From Clostridiales bacterium (lineage in GTDB: Bacteria; Bacillota; Clostridia; Lachnospirales; Lachnospiraceae), in NCBI GenBank assembly GCA_021201535.1, contig JAJQEU010000054.1:1-49176 (forward strand): a DNA stretch of 49,176 bases, given 5' to 3'. The notes below the pieces were generated by a model, which was given only the letters and a program-made list of their open reading frames with translations, did not search any database and was not told the DNA's origin. How positions within the stretch are numbered: the stretch's first letter is position 1; every line of letters starts with the position of its first letter. Made by a program: the position numbers and the translations under genes. Positions 8,510 to 18,202 of this stretch are shown one piece after another.

Positions 8510-9514
8510 CTACCGTATTTTTTCCGGAAACCCGACCTTTTTCTGTACCTTTCGAAGTGTTTTCGATGCATAGTAATTCGCTTTTTCGGCATTTTCTTTG
8601 ATAATGGAATCAATGTACGCCTTATCCTTTGAAAGACGTTCCACCTCTGCCTGCAGCGGCTTCAGCACGGCCACAACCGCCTCTCCGACACCCATCTTCA
8701 GCTCGCCGTATCCCTTCCCGGAAAACTCGGCTACCGCCTCCTCCGGCGTCTTTTCCGTGCACGCACAGTAAATATTGAGCAGATTTTTAATACCCGGCTG
8801 CTCGTCCCGATAACAGATATTCGCTTCGGAATCCGTCACGGCGCGCTTAAATTTACGCATGATCGTATCCGGATCGTCCATCAGATAAATGCTGGCATTG
8901 ACGTTCTCGTCGGATTTTGACATCTTTTTATCGGGGTTCTGCAGGCTGTTAATCTTCGCCCCGACTTTTCCGATGTAAGCTTCCGGAACGGTAAACACAT
9001 CGCCGTAGATCGCGTTGAACCTCTGTGCCACATCCCTGGTCAGCTCCAGATGCTGCATCTGGTCGATTCCCACCGGGACAACATCTGCCTGATACAGCAG
9101 AATGTCGGCCGCCATCAGCACCGGGTACGTAAACAATCCTGCGTTAATATTGTCCGCATGCTTTGCCGCTTTATCCTTAAACTGTGTCATCCGATTCAAC
9201 TCACCCATATAGGTAAAACAGTTCAGAATCCAGGTCAGTTCCGCATGCCCGGAGACATGAGACTGATAATAAATGCAGTTTTTCTTCGGATCCAGTCCCG
9301 CCGCGATATACAGGATCAGCAGCGCGCGCGCACGCTTCCGAAGCTCCGCCGGATCCTGACGGATCGTGATCGAATGCATATCCACCACACTGTAAAAGCA
9401 TTCATATTCATCGCTCAGGGTCACCCAGTTTTTTAAAGCTCCCAGATAATTTCCGAGAGTCAGGCTGCCCGTCGCCTGCATGCCGCTGAATAATATTTTT
9501 TTCCCATCTGTCAT
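8510..9514 (-). CDS. trpS: Tryptophan--tRNA ligase
   Basis: This 334-residue class Ic synthetase charges tRNA-Trp. The N-terminal FSGMQATGSLTLGNYLGAL carries the HIGH-like nucleotide site, and KMSKS follows at about 195-200. WILNCFTYMGELNRMTQFKDK and GIDQMQHLELTRDVA are typical of bacterial TrpS. The length is normal. GGGAGGAATG precedes the ATG, and a strong promoter lies in the 78-base gap upstream. That gap is too short for a T-box leader, so tRNA-dependent control is not evident here. Confidence 0.95.
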   Translation of the reverse strand: MTDGKKILFSGMQATGSLTLGNYLGALKNWVTLSDEYECFYSVVDMHSITIRQDPAELRKRARALLILYIAAGLDPKKNCIYYQSHVSGHAELTWILNCFTYMGELNRMTQFKDKAAKHADNINAGLFTYPVLMAADILLYQADVVPVGIDQMQHLELTRDVAQRFNAIYGDVFTVPEAYIGKVGAKINSLQNPDKKMSKSDENVNASIYLMDDPDTIMRKFKRAVTDSEANICYRDEQPGIKNLLNIYCACTEKTPEEAVAEFSGKGYGELKMGVGEAVVAVLKPLQAEVERLSKDKAYIDSIIKENAEKANYYASKTLRKVQKKVGFPEKIR

Positions 9515-9547
9515 TTCATCATTCCTCCCTGTAAAATTGCCGTGCTA

Positions 9548-9576
9548 ATTCTACCATGCCTCATGGAATTCGTCAA
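9548..9576 (-). promoter_or_regulatory. Promoter for trpS
   Basis: On the minus strand TTGACG (9571-9576) and TAGAAT (9548-9553) are spaced by 17 bases, with a TGG extension before the -10. They lie about 35 bases upstream of the trpS ATG. Confidence 0.7.
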
Positions 9577-9592
9577 TTTCTGCATCATCATA

Positions 9593-10132
9593 TCATTTTT
9601 TATTTTTCAGGACTTCCCGCCTGATATAATCCATCGTGTAGTCTTCTCCCCTGTCGGCAAGCATATGCAGCAGCCGTTCCAGCAGCTCCCGTACCTCCGG
9701 GTGAAGAATATGCCGCGCTTTTCCCTTCTCATAGTATTCCAGTGCGCTTCGATCCGTATAATTCTCCTTCTGATAATTCTTTGAGGCAGACATACGGTCA
9801 ATGAACATCTCTACCACATATTTGTCCGGCATTCTCATACCCTGCAGAGGAAACTCACTGTCCTTCGATCCATAGTCAATCCAGTACTCGAGATGGTGTT
9901 TATTTCTCCCCTTGTGATGAAGCCATGCGGACGTGTAGCCCTTATCCTTTCGCTCCGCATTATTCGGACTCATATTGCCCTGATAATATTTTACACCCAC
10001 CAGAAACTCCGTCGGCGAATATTTCGAGAGATCATGCAGTAGAGCCTGCTTATATAATCCCACCCGAAAACAGGCTTTCATGACAAGCCATTTATGATGA
10101 TTGATCGTTTTTAAATGTTTCCAGAAATTCAA
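9593..10132 (-). CDS. DUF5662 family protein, 179 aa
   Basis: The protein has the family pattern of DUF5662: an N-terminal HHKWLVM..C segment, LLHDLSKYSP (an HD-like His-Asp pair), YTSAWLHHKGRNKHHLEYW, and a C-terminal helical DYIRREVLK. The His/Asp pairs suggest a metal site like HD-domain hydrolases, but no substrate is known. It is cytosolic, with no signal or membrane helix. It ends 78 bases before trpS, which has its own promoter. The role is unknown; it is common in Firmicutes chromosomes. Confidence 0.75.
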   Translation of the reverse strand: MNFWKHLKTINHHKWLVMKACFRVGLYKQALLHDLSKYSPTEFLVGVKYYQGNMSPNNAERKDKGYTSAWLHHKGRNKHHLEYWIDYGSKDSEFPLQGMRMPDKYVVEMFIDRMSASKNYQKENYTDRSALEYYEKGKARHILHPEVRELLERLLHMLADRGEDYTMDYIRREVLKNKK

Positions 10133-10215
10133 TCGCTTCCCTCCGCGTCATCCGGTGTTCAACATGAACAGAAAAATATAAATAATTCGATCCTTTCCCG
10201 AACATCCTGCAGGCA

Positions 10216-10959
10216 TCACCAGATGAACGTATGAACCATATTCACAGATATAAAATATAAAATCAACAGGTGAACAGGATAAAAAACATAAAACAGATAC
10301 TTCACCAACAGTGCGCCTGCTCCTCCTGCCCGACCACTGTACCATCTTCCGTCCGGTCGGAAACCTCTTTCCCCGTTATACAGGATCAGCGGTATGGCGG
10401 CAAGCAGAGACCAGTATTGTATCGGTTCGTAAAGCAGCAGAGAGATCGCCCCCAGTCCGATATATTTGGGAATCGGCTGATTTCGAAACTTATAAAAACA
10501 GTAAACCAGAAGAATGCCGCCCGCATCGTAATCCGTTTGCAACAATACCGCCGCCAGTGTAAAAATGACCAGGATCAGGATGTTCTTCCAATGCTGTCCC
10601 TTTACTTTTTGCATCAGATCCAGCATCAGCAATCCCAGAAACAAAGTAAAAAAAACATTCTGTGACTGAAATTCCAGAACAGCGTCATTGAACGCCAGAT
10701 CAAAAGGACATTCGGAAATGATTGCAAACAGCAGCAGACGAAGCTCGTATTTCCGAATATTCCGTGTATAGTAAAATCCCTCCACCAGCAGGAACACGAA
10801 AACAGGGAAAGCAATCCTTCCGATATAACGGAAAATCATCTGATCGGGATATAAAACTGCTCCGATATGATCGATCAGCATCGTAACAATCGCGATCAGC
10901 TTTAACAGAAAGCCATTGATACAGGCCGCGCGTAAAACAGGTTGGTACGATATTTGCAT
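10216..10959 (-). CDS. TraX-family integral membrane protein (chromosomal copy), 247 aa
   Basis: Seven to eight hydrophobic segments run through the protein. The family signature begins LLKLIAIVTMLIDHIGAVLY, with FRYIGRIAFPVFVFLLVEGF, ECPFDLAFNDA, QNVFFTLFLG and QTDYDAGGI, and ends LFYVFYPVHLLILYF. TraX is best known for acetylating F-pilin in E. coli; most Firmicute homologues are uncharacterised and may acetylate other surface polymers. CAGGAGTTTACA precedes the ATG. It sits alone after the fatty-acid operon terminator. A second copy in the right-hand element (47715-48398) shares nearly every motif. Confidence 0.85.
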   Translation of the reverse strand: MQISYQPVLRAACINGFLLKLIAIVTMLIDHIGAVLYPDQMIFRYIGRIAFPVFVFLLVEGFYYTRNIRKYELRLLLFAIISECPFDLAFNDAVLEFQSQNVFFTLFLGLLMLDLMQKVKGQHWKNILILVIFTLAAVLLQTDYDAGGILLVYCFYKFRNQPIPKYIGLGAISLLLYEPIQYWSLLAAIPLILYNGERGFRPDGRWYSGRAGGAGALLVKYLFYVFYPVHLLILYFISVNMVHTFIW

Positions 10960-10984
10960 TGTAAACTCCTGAGCATATGATGCG

Positions 10985-11009
10985 AAAAGGCACCGCCGTC
11001 AGCGATGCC
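10985..11009 (-). terminator. Terminator of the fatty-acid operon
   Basis: On the minus strand GGCATCGC pairs with GCGGTGCC (one G-T pair) around a 5-base loop, followed by TTTT. It lies about 100 bases after the accDA stop. An extra hairpin with a perfect TTGTATACAA core lies between them near 11075-11100. Confidence 0.6.
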
Positions 11010-11111
11010 CATATTCAGCGTATTCAGAATCGTGTATGATTGTAAAATCCGACCCGTTGAAGGGATGCCGGAACCGTCTGTTGTATACAACACGGTTTTA
11101 GAATCTCTGTA

Positions 11112-12797
11112 TCAGAACTGCCGAAATCTCTGATACCGCTCCTCAACCAGTGCCGCAGGATCCTTTTCTATGTTTTCATAAATGAATTTGCGTATCATCT
11201 TACGCATCAGACGGCACAGCTCCTGACAGTTTTCAGCACAGGCCGGAGCCGGCTCCTCAATCACCTGTTCCACAATGCCAAGCTGCTTCAGTTCCGAAGC
11301 GGTCACTTTCATGATTTCGGCCGCCTCAGCCGCACGCTTTCCGTCCTTCCACAGGATGGAGGCAAATCCCTCCGGGGAGAGGATGGTGTATGTGGCATTT
11401 TCCATCATCCAGACCTCATTTGCCACGGCAAGAGCCAGAGCGCCGCCGCTGCCTCCCTCTCCGACAACGATACTCAAAACAGGCACTTTCAGATTAGACA
11501 TCTCATACAGATTACGTGCGATCGCCTCTCCCTGTCCGTGCTCCTCCGCTTCCAGTCCCGGATAAGCGCCCGGGGTATCAATAAAATTGATGATCGGACG
11601 ATGAAATTTCTCTGCCTGTTTCATTAACCGGAGTGCCTTCCGATATCCCTCCGGAGAAGGCATGCCGAAATTACGAACAATGTTTTCCTTCGTCGTGCGA
11701 CCCTTCTGCTGCCCGATCACTGTCACCGGATAGCCGTCAAGATAGGCGATACCGCCGACTGTTGAACCGTCATCCGCCGCATGCCGGTCACCATGCATTT
11801 CCACGAAGTAAGAAAAAATACCCTTTATATAATCCATCGATGTAAGCCGATCAGAGGCACGCGCGGTGAGAACCCGCTCCCATGCAGTCACATGCCCTTC
11901 ATGGCTCCGGCTCTGCTCGGGAATCGTCAGCTTATTTGTGAGCAGGCCTTCCTCTTTGGACGGCATGCGATGCATATGAAGCAGTCTGGAAAGCGTATCC
12001 TTCATATCATCTCGATGAATGATCCCGTCTATCAGACCATGGCTCACCAGAAACTCTGCCCGCTGAAAACCCTCCGGCAGCTTCTGTCCGATGGTCTGTT
12101 CAATGACACGCGGGCCGGCAAACCCGACCAGCGCACCCGGCTCCGCCAGTATAATGTCGCCCAGCATGGCAAAACTGGCCGTAACACCGCCGGTCGTCGG
12201 ATCTGTCAGAACCGTGATGTATAACAGTCCTGCGTCAGAATGCTTCTTCAGTGCAGCCGACGTCTTTGCCATCTGCATCAGGGAAACCATACCCTCCTGC
12301 ATCCGCGCCCCGCCGGAGCAGGTAAAAATAATGATCGGAAGCCCGAACTCTGTCGCTTTCTCGACTGCCCTCGTGATCTTTTCGCCTACGACATAACCCA
12401 TACTGCCCATCAGAAACCTGGCGTCACAGACAGCGATCACCGTCTCCTCGCCATGGACCGTGCAGCGTCCTGTCGTGACGGCCTCATCTATCTTCAGCTT
12501 TTCTTTCAGCGAAGCAATCTTTTCAGGATAATCCGGATATTCCAGAGGATCCTTTCCCTCCAGGCCGGCATCCCACTCTTCAAAGCTGTGTTTATCTGCC
12601 ACAAGGCGCAGCCTGCGTTTCGTTGTCATCCGAAAATATTTCCCGCACTTATAGCAGACAAGGTGGTTTTTGACCACATCTTCACGGTACAGCATCTCCC
12701 CGCAGGAGTCGCATTTCACCCACATGCCTTCGGGAATATCAGGCTCCTTTTTCGATGTGTTCATGAAATTCTGTTTTTTAAATGTTAACACGCCCAT
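11112..12797 (-). CDS. accDA: Acetyl-CoA carboxylase carboxyltransferase, beta and alpha subunits fused (AccD-AccA)
   Basis: A single 561-residue chain holds AccD then AccA. Residues 29-51 form the AccD zinc ribbon (Cys29, 32, 48, 51 in KCDSCGEML...CYKCGKYF). The beta crotonase fold follows, with [12 protein letters not shown] and [13 protein letters not shown]. The alpha half starts near 290, with [25 protein letters not shown] and [17 protein letters not shown]. The complex transfers carboxyl from carboxybiotin to acetyl-CoA, giving malonyl-CoA. AAGGTGATGG precedes the ATG. It is the last gene of the operon, seven bases after accC. Fusion fixes 1:1 stoichiometry. Confidence 0.95.
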   Translation of the reverse strand: MGVLTFKKQNFMNTSKKEPDIPEGMWVKCDSCGEMLYREDVVKNHLVCYKCGKYFRMTTKRRLRLVADKHSFEEWDAGLEGKDPLEYPDYPEKIASLKEKLKIDEAVTTGRCTVHGEETVIAVCDARFLMGSMGYVVGEKITRAVEKATEFGLPIIIFTCSGGARMQEGMVSLMQMAKTSAALKKHSDAGLLYITVLTDPTTGGVTASFAMLGDIILAEPGALVGFAGPRVIEQTIGQKLPEGFQRAEFLVSHGLIDGIIHRDDMKDTLSRLLHMHRMPSKEEGLLTNKLTIPEQSRSHEGHVTAWERVLTARASDRLTSMDYIKGIFSYFVEMHGDRHAADDGSTVGGIAYLDGYPVTVIGQQKGRTTKENIVRNFGMPSPEGYRKALRLMKQAEKFHRPIINFIDTPGAYPGLEAEEHGQGEAIARNLYEMSNLKVPVLSIVVGEGGSGGALALAVANEVWMMENATYTILSPEGFASILWKDGKRAAEAAEIMKVTASELKQLGIVEQVIEEPAPACAENCQELCRLMRKMIRKFIYENIEKDPAALVEERYQRFRQF

Positions 12798-12804
12798 AAA
12801 TCCA

Positions 12805-14163
12805 TCACCTTATGATCCTTTCCCCCGGAAAATATTCCTCCAGAAATCCGGTCGTAGCCTCACCGGCGCGGAAAACCGGATGCGTTATAATATCATACTG
12901 GTAATCCAGATTCGTTGTGATGCCATCAACATTTACCTCGCCAAGCGCACTCTGCATCTTATTGAGCGCCGTCTCGCGATCTTTGCCAAAAACAATAATC
13001 TTCGCGATCATCGAATCATAATTCGGCGGAACGGTATATCCGGCAAAAATTGCCGAATCAATTCGTACACCGTTGCCTCCCGGAAGATACAGAAAATCAA
13101 TCCGTCCCGGGCACGGCATAAAATTCCGCTCCGGATCCTCGGCGTTGAGCCGGCATTCAATCGCATGTCCCGAAATATGAATATCCTTCTGCTTCAAACG
13201 GAGTTTCTGCCCGTCCGCGATAAAAATCTGCTCTTTGATCAGGTCAAGTCCGGTAACCATCTCGGTCACACCATGCTCCACCTGAATACGGGTATTCATC
13301 TCCATGAAATAATAATTCTTATCCTGATCAAGCAAAAACTCAACCGTACCCGCGCTCTCATAATTCGCAGCCCTCGCTGCACGGACAGCCACCGCTCCCA
13401 TTTCTCTGCGAAGCTTTGAATCCAACGCGGGTGAGGGAGATTCCTCCACCATCTTCTGATGCCGTCTCTGAACAGAACAGTCACGCTCTCCCAGTGAAAC
13501 CACATTTCCATGCTGGTCCGCCAGAATCTGAAACTCAATATGGCGGGGATTCTCGATATATTTCTCGATATACATGGTGTTGTCCCCGAAACCGTTCACA
13601 GACTCTGTCTGGGCAATCTCAAAATTTTCCGAAAAATCAGCAGCGGATCTGGAAATACGCATTCCCTTACCGCCGCCGCCGCTTGCCGCCTTGATCATGA
13701 CGGGAAATCCGATATCCTGTGCCAGCTTCAGTCCGTAATCCGCACGATATACCGGCTCCTGTGTACCCGGAACAACAGGAACCTTCGCAGCCATCATGGT
13801 ATTGCGCGCCTCCTGTTTATTTCCCATTTTTGAAATCACATCGGCTCCCGGACCGATGAACACGATATTACATTGTCTGCACATCTGTGCAAACTTTGCG
13901 TTTTCTGACAGGAATCCAAATCCCGGATGGATCGCGTCCGCCTTGGACGCAATGGCTGCGCTCAGAATCCGTTCCATGTTCAGATAACTGTCAGCCGGCG
14001 CCGCCCTGCCGATACAGATGGCCTCATCCGCAAGCATCGTGTGGAGCGCGTCCTGATCCACGGTGGAATAAACGGCAACAGAACGAATCCCCAGCTCTCT
14101 GCAGGCACGGATGATACGCACCGCAATCTCTCCTCTGTTTGCGATCAATATTTTCTGAAACAT
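12805..14163 (-). CDS. accC: Biotin carboxylase subunit of acetyl-CoA carboxylase
   Basis: This 452-residue ATP-grasp enzyme carboxylates biotin on AccB using bicarbonate and ATP. It begins [20 protein letters not shown] and has the ATP loop [13 protein letters not shown], the [12 protein letters not shown] segment and the catalytic [20 protein letters not shown] stretch. The length is standard. It sits between fabZ and accDA with small gaps, so the carboxylase genes are co-transcribed with the chain-elongation genes. Confidence 0.96.
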   Translation of the reverse strand: MFQKILIANRGEIAVRIIRACRELGIRSVAVYSTVDQDALHTMLADEAICIGRAAPADSYLNMERILSAAIASKADAIHPGFGFLSENAKFAQMCRQCNIVFIGPGADVISKMGNKQEARNTMMAAKVPVVPGTQEPVYRADYGLKLAQDIGFPVMIKAASGGGGKGMRISRSAADFSENFEIAQTESVNGFGDNTMYIEKYIENPRHIEFQILADQHGNVVSLGERDCSVQRRHQKMVEESPSPALDSKLRREMGAVAVRAARAANYESAGTVEFLLDQDKNYYFMEMNTRIQVEHGVTEMVTGLDLIKEQIFIADGQKLRLKQKDIHISGHAIECRLNAEDPERNFMPCPGRIDFLYLPGGNGVRIDSAIFAGYTVPPNYDSMIAKIIVFGKDRETALNKMQSALGEVNVDGITTNLDYQYDIITHPVFRAGEATTGFLEEYFPGERIIR

Positions 14164-14172
14164 ATACTTCCT

Positions 14173-14601
14173 CTACCCGATCGCAAAGGTAAGCTCCGCG
14201 ACTACAGCTGTCTTTCCGTCTACCGTCGCCTTTGCCTTTGCAATACCGATCGGCCCTTTCTGTTTGATCATCTCAGTCTCCAGGATCAGGACATCGCCGG
14301 GAACGACCTTCTTTTTAAATTTAGCGGAATTGATCGCGCCAAAATAGGCAGTCTTCCCTTTAAAATCATCACAGGAGAGAACAGCCACGGCTCCTACCTG
14401 AGCCAGCGCCTCAACAATGAGGGCACCAGGCATCACCGGTTCCCCCGGAAAGTGACCGGCAAAATAAGGCTCATTGTAGGAAACACATTTCTTTCCCACC
14501 GCGCGAACGCCGGGTTCAAGCTCCTCAATCGTATCAATCAAAAGCATCGGCTGACGATGCGGTATAATCTCCATAATCTGCTGTGTTGTTAATAATGACA
14601 T
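14173..14601 (-). CDS. fabZ: 3-hydroxyacyl-ACP dehydratase FabZ
   Basis: The 142-residue hot-dog-fold enzyme removes water from 3-hydroxyacyl-ACP. The catalytic motif YFAGHFPGEPVMPGALIVEA holds His, with Glu one helix later. IIPHRQPMLLID is the family start. The ATG at 14601 is chosen because ACAGGAGGATAGG directly precedes it; an upstream in-frame start would overlap accB. No FabA or FabM homologue is seen, so the origin of unsaturated acids is not evident from this operon. Confidence 0.94.
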   Translation of the reverse strand: MSLLTTQQIMEIIPHRQPMLLIDTIEELEPGVRAVGKKCVSYNEPYFAGHFPGEPVMPGALIVEALAQVGAVAVLSCDDFKGKTAYFGAINSAKFKKKVVPGDVLILETEMIKQKGPIGIAKAKATVDGKTAVVAELTFAIG

Positions 14602-14615
14602 CCTATCCTCCTGTC

Positions 14616-15095
14616 TCACGCGATCACAAACAACGGCTGATCAAACTCAACCAGATCACCGTTATTCACAAGAATCTGCTTCACCACGCCGTCATAATCC
14701 GATTCGATCTCATTCATCAGTTTCATCGCCTCAATAATACCGAGAACCTGACCCTTTTTCACCACATCACCGTTCTCGACAAACGGGTCTGCCTCCGGGG
14801 ATCCCGCCCTGTAGAAAGTACCGACCAGAGGACTTTTCACAATCTGTCCCTCCGGCACATCCTCTGACATTTCAGGAGTTTTCTCCTGATCCGATGCATC
14901 TGCCGCCGGTACTGCGGGCGCAACGGCCGGAACAGCCTGCGGCGCGACACCGCTGACAATCACCGGCGTCGGCGTCTCTGTACACTTCTCCGGCAGCTTT
15001 CGTATGGACAATTTCAGAGCGCTCTCCTCGTAAGTAAACTCAAGATTGTTTTCTGAAACCACTTTCATTAAATCCAGGATCTGATTTATTTCCAT
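14616..15095 (-). CDS. accB: Biotin carboxyl carrier protein of acetyl-CoA carboxylase
   Basis: The C-terminal biotinyl domain has the biotinylation motif IIEAMKLMNEI with the target Lys, preceded by PLVGTFYRAGSPEADPFV. The N-terminal helix MEINQILDLMKVVSENNLEF is typical. A Pro/Ala-rich flexible linker lies at about 50-80. The start at 15095 is preferred over the upstream codon because GGGAGTG precedes it and the product then matches AccB. The product is 159 residues. Confidence 0.94.
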   Translation of the reverse strand: MEINQILDLMKVVSENNLEFTYEESALKLSIRKLPEKCTETPTPVIVSGVAPQAVPAVAPAVPAADASDQEKTPEMSEDVPEGQIVKSPLVGTFYRAGSPEADPFVENGDVVKKGQVLGIIEAMKLMNEIESDYDGVVKQILVNNGDLVEFDQPLFVIA

Positions 15096-15176
15096 ATTAC
15101 TACACTCCCATTTATGAATCATCCGCAGCTGTCCGGTATCTTCACAGCTGCGGCCATTGATCGTTACATGTCATCA

Positions 15177-16412
15177 TCATTCATGATACCTGCGAATCAG
15201 GATACTCGCGTTATGTCCGCCGAACGCCAGGGAATTGGACAGTGCATATTCCACCTCGGCCTCAACTCCGTGTCCCTGCACATAATCCAGATCCAGCTCC
15301 TCATCCGGCTGCGTCAGTCCAACCGTCTGATGAATATAACCATGATTCATCTGAAGAACGCAGGCAATGAACTCCACGGCTCCCGCAGCGCCCAGCAGAT
15401 GCCCGATCATGGATTTGGTCGAATTGACCTTCATATCATAAGCGTGATCGCCGAAGGCGCTCTTGATCGCACGCGTTTCAAACAGATCATTGTGGTGCGT
15501 ACTCGTTCCATGCGCATTGATATAGGTGATCTCATCCGGGGAAACTCCGGCGTCTCTGAGTGCGAACAGCATGGCGTTCTCCGCGCCCTTGCCATCCTCT
15601 GCCGGGGATGTAATATGATATGCGTCACTGGTCGCGCCATATCCGACAACCTCAGCAAGGATATTCGCCCCGCGCGCTTTCGCGTGCTCCAGCTCTTCCA
15701 GTATCACGATACCGGCGCCATCCCCGATCACAAAACCGTTCCGGTCTTTATCGAAAGGAATCGAGCAGCGTTCCGGATCGTTCGAAGCAGATAGAGCTGT
15801 CAGAGAAGTAAATCCGGCAATACTGATCGGTGTGATCGCATTCTCCGTACCGCCGGCCACGATCACGTCACATTCCCCATGCTGAATGGCATGAAACGCC
15901 TCACCGATATTATGCGTACCGGTCGCACAGGCTGTAGCGATATTGATACTCTTTCCCTTAATGCCGAACTGAATCGTAATGTTTCCTGCCGCCATATTGG
16001 TGATCATCTGGGGAACCAGCAGAAGATTCACTCTGGATGGTCCCTTATCCAGCAGTTTTTTATATTCTCTCTCAATGGACTGCAGAGAACCCACACCGGA
16101 ACCAACATAACAGCCTACCCGGTAAGGATCCTCCTTTTCCATGTCAAGACCAGACTGACGAAAAGCCTCATGTGTCGCTGCCACGGCATACTGAGCAAAG
16201 GCTTCCATGCGCTTTGCAGCTTTGCGATCCATATAATTTAACGGATCAAAGCCCTTTACCTGTGCAGCCACTTTCACTTTATATTCTGTGGTGTCAAAAT
16301 AAGTAATCTCGCCGAAGCCGGTTTTCCCTTCCTTCAGGCTGTCCCAGTATTCGTCCACAGTCAATCCGATGGGAGTGATTGCCCCCATGCCGGTTACAAC
16401 AACACGTTTCAT
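15177..16412 (-). CDS. fabF: 3-oxoacyl-ACP synthase II
   Basis: This 411-residue condensing enzyme extends acyl-ACP with malonyl-ACP. It shows MKRVVVTGMGAITPIG, the active-site Cys in NIATACATGTHNIGEA, and the two catalytic His in INAHGTSTHHND and KSMIGHLLGAAGAVE. GAGGAGATTTTCAG precedes the ATG. It is the only condensing enzyme in the operon; FabH must be encoded elsewhere if present. Confidence 0.96.
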   Translation of the reverse strand: MKRVVVTGMGAITPIGLTVDEYWDSLKEGKTGFGEITYFDTTEYKVKVAAQVKGFDPLNYMDRKAAKRMEAFAQYAVAATHEAFRQSGLDMEKEDPYRVGCYVGSGVGSLQSIEREYKKLLDKGPSRVNLLLVPQMITNMAAGNITIQFGIKGKSINIATACATGTHNIGEAFHAIQHGECDVIVAGGTENAITPISIAGFTSLTALSASNDPERCSIPFDKDRNGFVIGDGAGIVILEELEHAKARGANILAEVVGYGATSDAYHITSPAEDGKGAENAMLFALRDAGVSPDEITYINAHGTSTHHNDLFETRAIKSAFGDHAYDMKVNSTKSMIGHLLGAAGAVEFIACVLQMNHGYIHQTVGLTQPDEELDLDYVQGHGVEAEVEYALSNSLAFGGHNASILIRRYHE

Positions 16413-16482
16413 CTGAAAATCTCCTCATTTAAAATCTTTACCATATACCCTCATCTGTCCGTCCATAGAAAACACCTTTTCG

Positions 16483-17232
16483 TCACATGGCCATTCCGCC
16501 GTCGACGCAGAGTACATGACCTGTAATATAGGATGCTCTGTCTGAAGCCAGAAATGCGACCGCATTCGCGATATCCTGCGGAGTACCCATCCGGCCGAGC
16601 GGCACCTGAGCAATGCCCGCTTCCTTCGCTGAATCCGTCATTTGTTTCGTCATGGCTGTATCAATAAAGCCGGGAGCGACCGCATTGACACGAATACCCC
16701 TGCTGGCAAGCTCACGAGCCATGGATTTTGTCATACCGATCACACCCGCTTTGGAGGCGCAGTAATTCATCTGACCAGGATTCCCGATAATACCGGAAAC
16801 CGAGGAAATGTTGATGATGGAACCTCCCTTCTGTTTCAGCATGGGACGCGCGATATGGCGCATGGTATTAAAGCTTCCCTTTAAGTTAGTGTCGATCACG
16901 GCGTCAAACGCCTGCTCCGACATCTTCATTAAGAGATCGTCTCTGGTAATGCCGGCGTTGTTTACCAGAACGTCAATACGCCCGAGCTTTTTCACAAGCG
17001 CTTTTATCATTTCCTCTACCGCGGCAAAATCATTCACCCAGCACTCATAAGCCTCGGCCTGACCGCCATTCGCCGTGATCGTATCAATGACTTCATCCGC
17101 AGCCTCGACGGGTCCCACATAATTTACTACGACATATGCTCCCTCACCGGCCAGTGTCAGTGCGATCTGTCTGCCGATGCCGGTGCTCGCTCCTGTCACC
17201 AGAGCGATCTTATTTTCTAATAAATTTCCCAT
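16483..17232 (-). CDS. fabG: 3-oxoacyl-ACP reductase
   Basis: The 249-residue short-chain dehydrogenase reduces 3-oxoacyl-ACP with NADPH. It has the Rossmann motif VTGASTGIGRQIA, NNAG (VLVNNAGITRDDL), the catalytic Ser-Tyr-Lys as ISSVSG...YCASKAG, and the C-terminal YITGHVLCVDGGMAM. CAGGAGGCACT precedes the ATG. It lies 12 bases after fabD. Confidence 0.96.
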   Translation of the reverse strand: MGNLLENKIALVTGASTGIGRQIALTLAGEGAYVVVNYVGPVEAADEVIDTITANGGQAEAYECWVNDFAAVEEMIKALVKKLGRIDVLVNNAGITRDDLLMKMSEQAFDAVIDTNLKGSFNTMRHIARPMLKQKGGSIINISSVSGIIGNPGQMNYCASKAGVIGMTKSMARELASRGIRVNAVAPGFIDTAMTKQMTDSAKEAGIAQVPLGRMGTPQDIANAVAFLASDRASYITGHVLCVDGGMAM

Positions 17233-17244
17233 AGTGCCTCCTGA

Positions 17245-18174
17245 TCACTCAGCTGTTCCGATTGACTCACACAGCGCATCCAGATCAGCAACTGTATCCA
17301 CATGATAAACCGGAACAGATTTGTCTATTTTCTTTAAAAATCCTGTCAGGGATTTTTTGGGTCCTATTTCAATAAAAACTTCTACGCCGTCCGCGATCAT
17401 GCGCTCCACACTCTGCTGCCAGCGCACAGAGGATGATATCTGACGCTCCAGCAAATCCTTTACCTGATCCTTATCCGTCACATAATCCGCGGTGACATTG
17501 GTAATATACGGCGTGGCAATCCCGTGGATCTCCACGCTTTCCAGTTCCTTCGCAAGCTTCACGCCTGCTTCCCTCAGCATCTCCGAATGGAACGGCCCGC
17601 TGACATTCAGCGGCACACACCGCTTCGCACCCGCTTCCTTTAAAGATGCGGCAGCCGCTGCTACCGCGGTCTCCTCACCGGTGATCACCGTCTGTCCGGG
17701 ACAATTATAATTGGCGACGGATACAATCCCGTCTGTCTCAGAACAGATCCTCTCGATCACGTCATTGTCCATGCCCATCACGGCAGTCATGGCGCCGCCG
17801 GTGGGAACGGCCTCCTGCATGTAAGCGCCGCGCTTCACGATCACGCGGAACGCGTCCTCCGCCGTCATCACACCGGATGCAACCAGAGCGGCATACTCGC
17901 CAAGGCTGAGACCGGCATTCACAGACGAACGGAATCCTTTTTCCTGTACTGCACGCAGAATTGCAAGCTCATCGGCGAGCATTGCAATCTGCGTGTATTT
18001 TGTAATATTCAGCTGTTCATTTTCTTCAAAAAGAAGAGTCTTCATATCCATGCCGCTTACTTTTTCGGCCAGATCGATCATTTCCCTCGAACAGGCAAAA
18101 TTCTCATAGAAATCCTTTCCCATGCCGACGTACTGCGACCCCTGACCGGGAAAAATAAACGCTGTCTTTTTCAT
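17245..18174 (-). CDS. fabD: Malonyl-CoA:ACP transacylase
   Basis: This 309-residue acyltransferase loads malonyl onto ACP. It starts AFIFPGQGSQYVGMGKDFYE and has the nucleophile Ser in AGLSLGEYAAL (Leu replaces the usual His before Ser) and the catalytic His in SGPFHSEML. It ends with the segment FIEIGPKKSLTGF. It lies between fabK and fabG in the operon. Confidence 0.95.
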   Translation of the reverse strand: MKKTAFIFPGQGSQYVGMGKDFYENFACSREMIDLAEKVSGMDMKTLLFEENEQLNITKYTQIAMLADELAILRAVQEKGFRSSVNAGLSLGEYAALVASGVMTAEDAFRVIVKRGAYMQEAVPTGGAMTAVMGMDNDVIERICSETDGIVSVANYNCPGQTVITGEETAVAAAAASLKEAGAKRCVPLNVSGPFHSEMLREAGVKLAKELESVEIHGIATPYITNVTADYVTDKDQVKDLLERQISSSVRWQQSVERMIADGVEVFIEIGPKKSLTGFLKKIDKSVPVYHVDTVADLDALCESIGTAE

Positions 18175-18202
18175 ATAAAATCTCCTCTTCTTTCAGACAT
18201 AC

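Noticed and set aside
9515-9592. T-box riboswitch before trpS
   Set aside because: The gap is only 78 bases and is occupied by a promoter; there is no specifier stem or antiterminator.
12240-13419. Plus-strand frames of 182 and 249 codons across accDA and accC
   Set aside because: They are antisense to well-conserved core enzymes.
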